DNA of 14,681 nucleotides, taken from contig FR895148.1 of NCBI GenBank assembly GCA_000435675.1, positions 20,957 to 35,637 on the forward strand. The letters are read 5' to 3'. This document shows, piece by piece, positions 7,194 through 14,040 of this stretch. Position 1 is the first letter of the stretch, and every line of letters begins with the position of its first letter. The position numbers and the translations under genes are program-made. A model generated the notes under the pieces. It saw only the letters and a list, made by a program, of their open reading frames with translations, had not been told where the DNA came from and made no database searches. This DNA comes from Eggerthella sp. CAG:298 (GTDB lineage: Bacteria; Actinomycetota; Coriobacteriia; Coriobacteriales; Eggerthellaceae).

Positions 7194-7260
7194 AGACTAC
7201 GTTCGTTTCCAAGACGGAATTCAATCGACTAGCGAATCAACTATAGGAAGGTAGGCGTGT

Positions 7261-8058
7261 ATGTCAGGCCACTCAAAATGGGCTACTACGAAGCATCGTA
7301 AAGCTGCCCAGGATGCAAAGCGTTCGGCGTTGTTCTCAAAGCTCTCCCGTAACATCACGGTAGCAGCGAAAGAAGGCGGCGACCCGAACCCCGACAACAA
7401 TGCATCCCTGGCTGCTGCGATCGATAAGGCTAAGAGCTACTCGCTTCCTAAAGATAAGATCAAAACGGCGATCGATAAGGCGTTCGGCACCGGTAAGGAT
7501 GCGGCGAACTATGAATCGGTCATCTACGAAGGCTATGGTCCGGCGGGCGTTGCTGTCTACTGTGAAGCGCTGACCGATAACCGCAACCGCACGGCTGCGG
7601 ATGTACGCTCGGCATTTTCTCATGCCAATGGCAATCTGGGCACCAGTGGCTCGGTTGCGTTCCAGTTCGAGCGCAAAGGCCAGATCTTCATCGAGAAGGA
7701 GATCGAAGGCGGCAAGAAGGAAGGCATGATCGCCAACGGTGCTGCGGGCGATGAAGATGAATTCATGATGGTAGTTGCTGAAGCTGGCGGAGACGATTAC
7801 GAAGATGCCGATGAAGAGTGGATCGTCTACACCGCACCGAACGATCTTATGGCGGTCAAGAAAGCTATCGAAGAGCAAGGTGTGGCTACCAAGGGTGCTG
7901 AATTCATCATGGAGCCCACCACGCCAACGCAGGTTTCGGTGTCCGATGCGAAGAAGGTCATGCGCTTGATCGATAAGCTCGAAGAGCTCGAGGATCTTCA
8001 GAACGTCTATCATACGATGGAGATCACGGACGATATCGCTGCCGCGCTCGACGAATAG
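7261..8058 (+). CDS. yebC: YebC/PmpR (TACO1) family protein
   Basis: A 265-residue cytoplasmic protein with the diagnostic N-terminus MSGHSKWATTKHRKAAQDAKR and the acidic middle region (QFERKGQIF, MMVVAEAGGDDYED, WIVYTAPNDL). Length is slightly above the usual 240-250. Members were annotated as transcriptional regulators; work on the mitochondrial homologue TACO1 and on bacterial YebC links the family to translation of proline-rich stretches. ATG 7261 is preceded by AGGAAGG at 7246-7252. The gene appears monocistronic: a long divergent region lies upstream, a strong terminator downstream, and ruvC, its common partner, is not next to it here. Whether it acts on transcription or on the ribosome in this organism cannot be told from sequence. 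Confidence 0.96.
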   Translation: MSGHSKWATTKHRKAAQDAKRSALFSKLSRNITVAAKEGGDPNPDNNASLAAAIDKAKSYSLPKDKIKTAIDKAFGTGKDAANYESVIYEGYGPAGVAVYCEALTDNRNRTAADVRSAFSHANGNLGTSGSVAFQFERKGQIFIEKEIEGGKKEGMIANGAAGDEDEFMMVVAEAGGDDYEDADEEWIVYTAPNDLMAVKKAIEEQGVATKGAEFIMEPTTPTQVSVSDAKKVMRLIDKLEELEDLQNVYHTMEITDDIAAALDE

Positions 8059-8106
8059 AGCGCGTTTTCGCGCAGTTCATTCGCGCGCCAATACTCTGTC
8101 TCATGT

Positions 8107-8142
8107 GAAAGGTTTCTGCGGGTTTACCTGTGGAAACCTTTT
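8107..8142 (+). terminator. terminator hairpin after yebC
   Basis: GAAAGGTTTCTGCGGG at 8107-8122 pairs with the strand at 8127-8142 around the tetraloop TTTA. The 16-bp helix contains several G-T wobbles, with AAAGGTTTC/GAAACCTTT as an exact 9-bp core. TTTT at the end of the 3' arm supplies the U-run. A smaller GCGCG-TTTT-CGCGC stem sits at 8060-8073, just after the yebC stop. Confidence 0.8.
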
Positions 8143-8162
8143 CCGTTCATGGTTGCACCCCC

Positions 8163-8191
8163 TTAAAAAATAGGGCGATCTGTGCTATAGT
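8163..8191 (+). promoter_or_regulatory. promoter of the DivIC-like gene
   Basis: TTAAAA at 8163-8168 and TATAGT at 8186-8191 are 17 bp apart, and TGC precedes the -10 directly (extended -10). Transcription would begin near 8198, some 50 bases before the TTG start. It lies between the yebC terminator and the next gene and likely serves the divIC-ppx pair. Confidence 0.6.
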
Positions 8192-8248
8192 TATTTCCAT
8201 ATTGCATTAACCACACTTTAAACGAACTACAATGCAAGAGGATAGGCT

Positions 8249-9391
8249 TTGACCAGGCATAATAATATTCTTTCCTTTGACGAGGCACGCGCTCGTGGCG
8301 CAGTGTCTTCTCGTTCTGGTGCAAAGCAAGCGCCAAAATCTCCTCCCATCGCGCACAAAAATGCCGCTCATTCTTCCCAAATGCGCCGTTCAGCCTCGCA
8401 GCTGAACCCGCAGCGTCCTGTGCCGAATCAGGCACGTCAAAGCTCTGCGCATGCGTCTTCTTCGCGTCCTGAGCGACTTACATACGATCCATCCTTCGTA
8501 CAATCGTTCACGGCAACGGCTAGGAGCGGTTCCTATCAGAACGCTCGACGTGGTGAACGTTCCGTGCATCCCTCGTATGCTACGAATATGCCAGCCTCCC
8601 CGGTGCCACCGCGCCATCCCTCTGCTTCTCATGCAGGGCGTACGAGCGCAATGGCTCATAGTACCGTTCGCTCTGGCGATCCTTATGCTCGTCAGAATGC
8701 AACGGGTGCACAGGATGTGCATCGCGCCGATTCAAAGGCGAATGCGGATCGCAAAGACAAGAAGAAGTCGCTCGCGCATCGCGTGCGTTCGGCAAAAGCG
8801 GAGCGTCAGTTCAACAAGACCTTCGCCACCGACGAGCCGGTAAAACCAGGACCCGAACAAAGCAGTCGCCCAGCACTCTACGAGATGAAGATGGGCAAGA
8901 CGCATAAGCGTTCTGCTCGTATGCAGAACGGCGCATCATCCAAGAAGAAACGTGGATTCTTCACACGGTTCGCTTCGCTGTTCGCTTTCCTCGATCCGCG
9001 CTCTCCGCGGTTCTCTTCGCAAGCGCTCATTGCTTGTGCGACCTTCGTGCTCGCGGCGGTCATGCTCTATCAGCCAGTCGCGAACTACTATCAAGAAGTG
9101 CGTTCCCAGCAGCAGCTCGAGGCTGAATATGCGGTCGTCTCCGATTACTATTCGAGCCTCAAATCCGAGGTTGAATACCTCAATACCAAAGAAGGTCTTG
9201 AAGAGTATGTTCGTGAAGAGCTTGGTTGGGTCAAATCGGGAGAACAGGTTTCTTCGGTCGAAGGGCTTGCGCCGCGAGATTCCACTGCTAAGCAAGGTTC
9301 GATCACGGCCGATCTCTCCAATGCGGTCCCGACGCCTGTGACCTGGTATTCACCGGTTCTTGATTTCATCTTTGGCTACAATAAGCCGTAG
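8249..9391 (+). CDS. DivIC/FtsB-like septum formation initiator with long basic disordered N-terminus
   Basis: A 380-residue single-pass membrane protein. Residues 1-245 are low complexity, rich in Ser, Arg, Ala, Pro and Lys, and probably disordered in the cytoplasm; they begin with NNILSFDEARARG, which reads like a short conserved motif. A transmembrane helix spans about 257-275 (ALIACATFVLAAVMLY). An extracellular coiled coil (about 280-322) follows and ends in YVREELGWVKSGE, the typical end of the FtsB/DivIC domain. The family joins FtsL and FtsQ/DivIB in the divisome and helps activate septal peptidoglycan synthesis. Usual length is 100-250 residues, so the cytoplasmic arm is unusually long. 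Start is TTG 8249 with GAGG at 8238-8241; no better in-frame start is near. ppx/gppA follows after 51 bp. Exact orthology (FtsB, FtsL or DivIC) is uncertain. Confidence 0.8.
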   Translation: MTRHNNILSFDEARARGAVSSRSGAKQAPKSPPIAHKNAAHSSQMRRSASQLNPQRPVPNQARQSSAHASSSRPERLTYDPSFVQSFTATARSGSYQNARRGERSVHPSYATNMPASPVPPRHPSASHAGRTSAMAHSTVRSGDPYARQNATGAQDVHRADSKANADRKDKKKSLAHRVRSAKAERQFNKTFATDEPVKPGPEQSSRPALYEMKMGKTHKRSARMQNGASSKKKRGFFTRFASLFAFLDPRSPRFSSQALIACATFVLAAVMLYQPVANYYQEVRSQQQLEAEYAVVSDYYSSLKSEVEYLNTKEGLEEYVREELGWVKSGEQVSSVEGLAPRDSTAKQGSITADLSNAVPTPVTWYSPVLDFIFGYNKP

Positions 9392-9442
9392 TGCCTTGCG
9401 TGCACGCATTTATCGTTCGTAAGAGAAGAGAGGGCATCGCGC

Positions 9443-10408
9443 ATGCTCTATGCTGCTATTGATATCGGTACGGTCACGTGTCGTCTGCTCGTGTGCAAGT
9501 TCGAGCGAGGGGTCCAGCAAGAACTGGTTCGCGAATGTAGGATCGTGAACTTGGGCATCGGTGTCTCCAAGACGGGTATCCTTCAAGAAGATGCGATCGA
9601 ACGAGTCGTTTCCTGCGTGAAGGAGTATTGCGAACTTGTTCGCGCGATCGCGCAGGAAGAAGAGGTGCCTTCTATCCCGATCGGTGCGGTTGCTACGAGC
9701 GCCTCTCGTGATGCGCGCAATGCTTGCGAGCTGGTTTCCCGCCTGCATGAGCTCGGCGTGGATCTGCTCATCATCCCGGGCGAAGTTGAGGCTGATCTTT
9801 CCTTCCGTGGTGCCTCAGCTGAATTCCCCGGCGAACGATTGGTTGTGGTTGATGTGGGTGGCGGCTCGACAGAAGTGATCTTCGGTTCTGCTCAAGAAGG
9901 CGTGCTGTTCTCGCATTCGTTCAATATCGGGTGCCGTCGCATAACCGAGATGTTCCTTGCTTCAGACCCTCCTCGAATCGAAGAGTTGGCGAATGCAAGA
10001 GAGTTTATCACGGAAGAATTGCATTCCATATTGGGCATAAGGTTCGAAGGATTCTGCCCGAATCGAGTTGTTGCGGTGGCTGGTACAGCAACCAGCGTGG
10101 TTTCGGTGGATGAAGCGATGGAAGTTTACGACTCTGCGCGCGTTCACAAGACGGTCGTGTCGCGCGAGACGCTTTCACGCGTTGCGACGATGCTCGCAGC
10201 GTTGCCTGAAGAGGAGCGCAAGTGCGTTGTTGGCCTTGAGCCGAAGCGCGCTGGCGTGATCGTGGCCGGCATGCTCATCCTCGAATGCGTGCTCGACGTG
10301 CTCGGTCAAGATTCGTTCACGGTGAGCGAATCGGACATCCTTCAGGGAATCATCGCTGCGCTTGATAGGCATATTCCGCCATTCGACGATACCATCCCTG
10401 AAGTCTAA
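9443..10408 (+). CDS. Ppx/GppA family phosphatase (exopolyphosphatase-like)
   Basis: A 321-residue cytoplasmic protein of the actin/hexokinase-like ASKHA superfamily. The N-terminal phosphate loop is AAIDIGTVTCRLLV, where the usual Asn/Ser after DIG. is replaced (TVT). The catalytic Glu region is GEVEADLSFRGA, the second phosphate loop is VVDVGGGSTEVIFG, and the motif AVAGTATS follows. The protein lacks the C-terminal HD-like domains of E. coli Ppx and GppA and matches the short actinobacterial type. It would release phosphate from polyphosphate or convert pppGpp to ppGpp; sequence does not decide which. GAGAGGG at 9428-9434 supports ATG 9443. The upstream neighbour is the DivIC-like gene, a pairing also seen in actinobacteria. 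A PiT phosphate permease lies 71 bp downstream. Confidence 0.9.
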   Translation: MLYAAIDIGTVTCRLLVCKFERGVQQELVRECRIVNLGIGVSKTGILQEDAIERVVSCVKEYCELVRAIAQEEEVPSIPIGAVATSASRDARNACELVSRLHELGVDLLIIPGEVEADLSFRGASAEFPGERLVVVDVGGGSTEVIFGSAQEGVLFSHSFNIGCRRITEMFLASDPPRIEELANAREFITEELHSILGIRFEGFCPNRVVAVAGTATSVVSVDEAMEVYDSARVHKTVVSRETLSRVATMLAALPEEERKCVVGLEPKRAGVIVAGMLILECVLDVLGQDSFTVSESDILQGIIAALDRHIPPFDDTIPEV

Positions 10409-10438
10409 CGTGGTGCTTTCACCTTCAGCGAAGTACGG

Positions 10439-10444
10439 TAGAAT
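10439..10444 (+). promoter_or_regulatory. candidate -10 element for the pit gene
   Basis: TAGAAT lies 36 bases before the TTG start of the permease, in the 71-bp gap after ppx. The region 16-17 bp upstream (CTTTCAC) is only a weak -35. It may give the permease its own transcript. Confidence 0.35.
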
Positions 10445-10479
10445 ATCAGGCAATGAAATAAGACGAAAGGCCGCTTCCG

Positions 10480-11526
10480 TTGCTTGATTTTGGTTCGTTT
10501 CTCATGATGCTCGGGTCGAATCCCGTGCTTTTGATCATCTTAGTTCTCACGCTTGGTGCTACCGTTGTGAACGGCGCGACCGATGCGCCTAATGCGATCG
10601 CTCCTGCGGTTTCGACGCGCTCCATGGGGCCAGGGCCTGCGATCATCATGGCGGCTATCTGCAATTTCATTGGACTCATCATCATTACGGCCATCAGTTC
10701 AGCTGTTGCGCAGACCATCTTCAACATGGTCGATTTCGGCGGCAACGCCCATCAAGCGCTCCTTGCGCTCGCGGCCGCTATGGTGGCGATCATCGTGTGG
10801 GGCGTTGTGGCCTGGCTCTTCGGTATTCCCTCATCGCAGAGCCATTCTCTCATCGCTGGACTTACGGGCGCGGCTATCGCTTTACAGAGTGGTTTAGCTG
10901 GTGTTAATGGCGCTGAGTGGATGAAGGTCGTCTATGGCCTCGTCGTTTCGACCTGTTGCGGTTTCGGTGGTGGTTGGCTGTTCACCAAGCTGCTTGAGAA
11001 GCTCTTCAAGAAGGCAGATCGCAGAGGCCTCCAAAACAAATGGCGCATCGCGCAGGTGTTCACCGGAGCAGGCGTGGCTATCATGCACGGTGCGCAAGAT
11101 GGCCAGAAATTCCTCTCGATCAGCATGCTCGGTATCATGCTGGCTATGGGTAGCATGGATACCTCGAACGTGACCTTTCCTCTCTGGCTCATCATTCTCT
11201 GTGCGCTTGCGATGGGCTTGGGCACGGCCATTGGTGGCAAGAAGATCATCAAATCGGTGGGCATGGATATGGTGAAGATGGAGCCCTATCAAGGGTTCTC
11301 TGCGAGCACGACCACATTCAGCTGTTTGGTGTTGGCGACCTTCACGGGCCTGCCTGTTTCAACCACGCATACCGCCACTACTGCCATCATGGGCGTGGGT
11401 GCTTCAAGGCGCATTCGTGCCGTTCGGTGGAGCATGGCAGGCAATATGGTCCTTACGTGGGTGCTCACGTTCCCGGGCTGCGGCCTTATCGGTTTCGTGC
11501 TGGCGAAGCTCTTCTTACTCTTCTAA
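10480..11526 (+). CDS. pit: inorganic phosphate transporter, PiT family
   Basis: A 348-residue integral membrane protein with the two inverted PiT signature repeats: NGATDAPNAIAPAVSTRSM near residues 31-49 and HGAQDGQKFLSISML near 203-217. The paired GIPSSQSHSLIAGL and GLPVSTTHTATTAI segments each follow a repeat. About ten hydrophobic segments are visible, with a basic cytoplasmic loop at about 170-190. PiT proteins import phosphate, usually as a metal-phosphate complex coupled to H+ or Na+; some related proteins carry sulfate. Start is TTG 10480 with GAAAGG at 10465-10470. The usual partner, a PhoU-like DUF47 protein, is not adjacent; instead the neighbour is ppx/gppA, which links uptake and polyphosphate turnover. 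No clear terminator is seen after the stop. Confidence 0.93.
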   Translation: MLDFGSFLMMLGSNPVLLIILVLTLGATVVNGATDAPNAIAPAVSTRSMGPGPAIIMAAICNFIGLIIITAISSAVAQTIFNMVDFGGNAHQALLALAAAMVAIIVWGVVAWLFGIPSSQSHSLIAGLTGAAIALQSGLAGVNGAEWMKVVYGLVVSTCCGFGGGWLFTKLLEKLFKKADRRGLQNKWRIAQVFTGAGVAIMHGAQDGQKFLSISMLGIMLAMGSMDTSNVTFPLWLIILCALAMGLGTAIGGKKIIKSVGMDMVKMEPYQGFSASTTTFSCLVLATFTGLPVSTTHTATTAIMGVGASRRIRAVRWSMAGNMVLTWVLTFPGCGLIGFVLAKLFLLF

Positions 11527-11687
11527 GCGTTTGCTCTCATCTTCGTGTCGCCTTCTTCCAGCCTTGCACGCTTGTCTCGAGCGCGGTCGTTCACGAAGTC
11601 TTCACTTGCCTTGCTTGCAGTGCTCTTGAAACCTGCTCGCATTCAGCATCTTTTCAGCGATGCCCCCTATAGGTGAACTGTATCTTT

Positions 11688-11696
11688 TGCTATTAT
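11688..11696 (+). promoter_or_regulatory. extended -10 promoter of tRNA-Leu
   Basis: TGC followed by TATTAT at 11691-11696 lies 19 bp before the mature tRNA 5' end, a sensible distance for a tRNA promoter. No recognisable -35 hexamer is found 16-18 bp upstream. Confidence 0.5.
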
Positions 11697-11715
11697 GAAT
11701 GGGCTTGATGCGAAC

Positions 11716-11800
11716 GGGAGCGTGGCGGAATTGGCATACGCAGCGGACTTAAAATCCGCCGCCCTTGGGCTTGTGGGTTCGAGTCCCACCGCTCCTACCA
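11716..11800 (+). tRNA. tRNA-Leu (anticodon UAA)
   Basis: A class II tRNA of 85 bases folds fully. The acceptor stem is GGGAGCG/CGCTCCT with a G1-T72 wobble. The D-stem is GCG/CGC. The anticodon stem is GCGGA/TCCGC with the loop CTTAAAA and anticodon TAA at 11750-11752. The long variable arm GCCC-TT-GGGC and the T-arm GTGGG-TTCGAGT-CCCAC follow. Discriminator A73, required for leucine, and an encoded CCA are present. It reads UUA codons and probably UUG. Confidence 0.97.
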
Positions 11801-11813
11801 GTTCAGGCGGCTA

Positions 11814-11849
11814 AGCGAACAAGAGGCCTTTATCAGAAGGGCGTTCGCT
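11814..11849 (+). promoter_or_regulatory. imperfect hairpin downstream of tRNA-Leu
   Basis: AGCGAAC at 11814-11820 pairs with GTTCGCT at 11843-11849, with a smaller CCTT/AAGG stem inside. No T-run follows, so it is at best a weak terminator or a processing or leader structure before the prenyl synthase gene. Confidence 0.35.
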
Positions 11850-11916
11850 CGTTCGTGAGGCGCCAGCAGCGCACAAGCATCACAGTATAGTTTTCTCAGG
11901 GTAGGAAAGTAGCTCT

Positions 11917-13026
11917 ATGTCACAGGCTCTCGCCGTTAACCAGGTTTTGGATTCGCCAGAAGTTGTTACGATGTTCGATCATTTGGAGCAATTGGTAGCG
12001 CGAAGCGAGATCGACCATACCCAGGTTTTTGAAACGTATCTCAACGAATATGCCGATCTTGCGGGCAAGGTCATCAATACCTTCATTCCTGTGGGCTCCC
12101 ACCCGGATATGGGGCGTTATCTCTACGATCCGCTCACAGCCTATTCCGAGAATGGTGGCAAGCGTCACCGTCCGCTCATCTGTGTTGCGGCTGCTCATGC
12201 AGTGGGGGGCGATCATCGTCGGGCGTTCTCTTCGGGAGCGGCTATCGAACATTTCCACACGGCGGCGCTCATCCATGACGACATCGCGGATGATGCCGAG
12301 CTGCGTCGCGGTGAACCTTGCATGCATCTGCGCATCGGCGAAGGGCTCGCTATCAATGCGGGCGATCTGGCCCTGTCGATCGTGAACGGCATCGTCATGC
12401 GCGATCCTTTGCTCGATGATGCCACGAAGGTGCGCGTTGCGCTCGAGCTTGTCTCCATGGCGCAGTACACCGTTGAAGGCCAGGCGCTCGATATCGGTTG
12501 GGCGAAGGATGGCCGCTACGATCTTTCGCTCGATGATTATTTCACGATGGCCATCCATAAGACCGCGCATTATTCAGGTGCGGTCCCTCTGGCGGTCGGT
12601 GCGATCGTGGGAGGCGGAAGCGAGGAGCAGATCGAAGGCCTGCGCCAGTTCGGACTCGATACGGGCCTTGCATTCCAGATCCAAGACGATGTGCTCAATC
12701 TGGTCGGTACTGAAGAGCAGACCAAAAAGGACTTCCGCAACGACATCACCGAAGGCAAGCGCACCCTCATCGTCGTTCATGCGCTCAGCAATTCAGACGA
12801 GCGTGAGCGCTTGATCGAGATCCTCTCTTCGCGTACGAAGGATCCTGCGCAATTGGAAGAAGCGGTCGCGATCATGGAGCGCTCCGGTTCGATCGACTAC
12901 GCGCGCGACTATGCCGAAGAGCTCGTCAATTCCGCAAAAGAGCGCATTACGACCATTCTTGATCCAAGTCTTTCACGCGATCTGCTGGTATCGATGGCAG
13001 ATTGGTTCGTTGAGCGTCTCCAATAG
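11917..13026 (+). CDS. polyprenyl diphosphate synthase (trans-type, GGPP or longer)
   Basis: A 369-residue all-alpha prenyltransferase that extends allylic diphosphates with isopentenyl diphosphate. The IPP-binding motif GGKRHRP is at 80-86. The first Asp-rich motif is DDIAD at 121-125, inside AALIHDDIADDAELRRG. The second is DDVLN at 257-261, with Asn in place of the last Asp. The motif DITEGKRT follows at 276-283. The residues 4 and 5 before the first motif are both Ala, which in this family favours products of C20 or longer over farnesyl diphosphate. The N-terminal 60 residues are less conserved. The product may feed menaquinone or another long isoprenoid; the sequence does not decide. TAGGAAAG precedes ATG 11917. 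The next gene starts 15 bp after the stop, so the two form an operon. Confidence 0.93.
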   Translation: MSQALAVNQVLDSPEVVTMFDHLEQLVARSEIDHTQVFETYLNEYADLAGKVINTFIPVGSHPDMGRYLYDPLTAYSENGGKRHRPLICVAAAHAVGGDHRRAFSSGAAIEHFHTAALIHDDIADDAELRRGEPCMHLRIGEGLAINAGDLALSIVNGIVMRDPLLDDATKVRVALELVSMAQYTVEGQALDIGWAKDGRYDLSLDDYFTMAIHKTAHYSGAVPLAVGAIVGGGSEEQIEGLRQFGLDTGLAFQIQDDVLNLVGTEEQTKKDFRNDITEGKRTLIVVHALSNSDERERLIEILSSRTKDPAQLEEAVAIMERSGSIDYARDYAEELVNSAKERITTILDPSLSRDLLVSMADWFVERLQ

Positions 13027-13041
13027 AAGCGGCGGTAAGCT

Positions 13042-13953
13042 ATGGATATCGTAGAACGACATGAACAGGGTGCTGCGGTAGAAGACGTGCAGCGCCGTTT
13101 GGCCCAGATGGGCTACCTTACCGAAGACGCGATCGATGGCATCTACGAAGAGCGCACCGCTGCTGCGGTAAGCGCGTTTTGTCGCGATCACAACTTGCCA
13201 ACCGATGGCAACGTCGATCCGAAGATCTGGGCGAAGATCGTCGATGAATCCTATGAACTGGGCGCTCGCGTGCTCTATTTGCGCGTCCCATTCTTCCATG
13301 GCAAAGATGTGCGCGTGCTGCAAAACGCCCTTTCTGCGCTCGGGTTCGCCACCGGTGGGAGCGATGGCATCTTCGGTCCTCATACCGAAGAGGCGCTCAG
13401 GAAGTTCCAGACGAATCTTGGCCTTCCTACCGATGGCATCGCTGGCGCGTTCACGTTCAAAGCGCTTTTGAACCTGCGTCACTCATGGGAGGGCAATAGT
13501 TCTTTCAGCCCCATCCCGCACTTCGGATTCGCGCGTGCCGCTGAAGTGCTCGAGTCGACCATGCTCTGCCTGTATGGCACAACGCCCTTCACGCGTTCGG
13601 TCGCCTCTCGTATGTCCAATCTCTCGACCGCGACCAATCCCAACTCCAAGGTGATGAGCGCCGATTCGCTGCTCGTCGATCCAGATGAATCTACGGTCTT
13701 CGTCCAGATTCTTGTAGGGGACGAAGAGGCGGCGGATGCTATCCCCATTGTTGAATATGAACCGGTCGATACGCTTGCCGTACGTTTGAAGCAAGCGTAT
13801 GAGATGGCGAAGGCGCACGATCCATTCCGCCTGGCCCTTCGTCTGCCTGCTGAGGGCTGGTTGGACGCAGGGGAGGCGCGCTCGGCGCAGCATTATGCGA
13901 TCGTCTTGCTCGATGCATTCTGCACAGCGCTCGATACAACAGACACGAACTAG
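13042..13953 (+). CDS. cytoplasmic CwlM-like protein with two peptidoglycan-binding (PGB_1) domains
   Basis: A 303-residue protein with no signal peptide or transmembrane segment. PGB domain 1 spans about 8-67 (EDVQRRLAQMGYL, DGIYEERTAAAV..F) and domain 2 about 86-147 (HGKDVRVLQNALSALGF, DGIFGPHTEEALRKFQ). The linker ELGARVLYL and the order of the two domains closely resemble mycobacterial CwlM, a cytoplasmic regulator that activates MurA when phosphorylated. In CwlM an amidase_3 domain follows; here residues 150-303 show none of its HGG, SLHAN or Glu zinc-site motifs, so the tail is either a highly degenerate amidase fold or something different. It follows the prenyl synthase by 15 bp and precedes glmU, which suits a role in precursor supply. 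The start is supported only by a weak GGCGGTAAG. A secreted wall hydrolase is unlikely without a signal peptide. Confidence 0.75.
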   Translation: MDIVERHEQGAAVEDVQRRLAQMGYLTEDAIDGIYEERTAAAVSAFCRDHNLPTDGNVDPKIWAKIVDESYELGARVLYLRVPFFHGKDVRVLQNALSALGFATGGSDGIFGPHTEEALRKFQTNLGLPTDGIAGAFTFKALLNLRHSWEGNSSFSPIPHFGFARAAEVLESTMLCLYGTTPFTRSVASRMSNLSTATNPNSKVMSADSLLVDPDESTVFVQILVGDEEAADAIPIVEYEPVDTLAVRLKQAYEMAKAHDPFRLALRLPAEGWLDAGEARSAQHYAIVLLDAFCTALDTTDTN

Positions 13954-13956
13954 TAG

Positions 13957-13999
13957 CCATGGTCTTTCTTGCAGCAAGGTCTGCGAAGAGGGACCATGG
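13957..13999. promoter_or_regulatory. 43-bp imperfect palindrome ahead of glmU
   Basis: CCATGGTC at 13957-13964 is the inverse of GACCATGG at 13992-13999. The helix continues inward through TTTCTT/AAGAGG (with two wobbles) and GCAG/CTGC, broken by one bulged G at 13985, to a 6-base loop. That is about 18 bp in all. No T-run follows, so it is not a normal intrinsic terminator. It ends 4 bases before the -10 of glmU and covers the -35 and spacer, which fits an operator. Confidence 0.7.
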
Positions 14000-14000
14000 T

Positions 14001-14009
14001 TGCTATACT
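14001..14009 (+). promoter_or_regulatory. extended -10 promoter of glmU
   Basis: TGC plus TATACT at 14004-14009 is an extended -10 element. No -35 consensus is seen, and the position where it should be lies in the 3' arm of the palindrome. Transcription would start near 14016, 25 bases before ATG 14041. Confidence 0.55.
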
Positions 14010-14040
14010 GGCGAATATAACGAACGATCGAAAGGGATCA

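Larger units (their letters stand above)
6819..7260. other. 442-bp divergent intergenic region between the MFS-CBS gene and yebC
   Basis: No convincing gene is visible. Reading frames here have odd composition and no homology I recognise. The region holds the MFS ribosome binding site, two similar dyads at 7038-7051 and 7135-7148, a strong Shine-Dalgarno sequence with a 17-codon ORF at 7054-7126, a candidate yebC promoter near 7188, and the yebC ribosome binding site AGGAAGG about 8 bases before its ATG. I found no match to RNase P RNA, tmRNA, SRP RNA, T-box or cobalamin riboswitch landmarks. Confidence 0.6.

Noticed and set aside
6951..7254. Two plus-strand frames of 93 and 96 codons before yebC
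   Set aside because: No Shine-Dalgarno at their starts, irregular Cys/Arg-rich composition, and each overlaps the other; treated as noncoding.
7336..8013. Long minus-strand open frame of 225 codons antisense to yebC
   Set aside because: It lies wholly opposite a well-recognised gene, has no homology I recognise and no ribosome binding site; it is a by-product of yebC codon use.
9397..9408. Perfect 12-bp palindrome TGCGTGCACGCA between the divIC-like gene and ppx
   Set aside because: As a hairpin it gives only 4 bp with a tetraloop, and a single short palindrome of this kind is weak evidence for an operator.
13042..13953. A secreted cell-wall amidase
   Set aside because: No signal peptide and none of the amidase_3 zinc-ligand motifs in the C-terminal part.
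13957..13999. Intrinsic terminator of the prenyl synthase operon
   Set aside because: The stem is strong, but no T-run follows on either strand; a regulatory dyad is the better reading.
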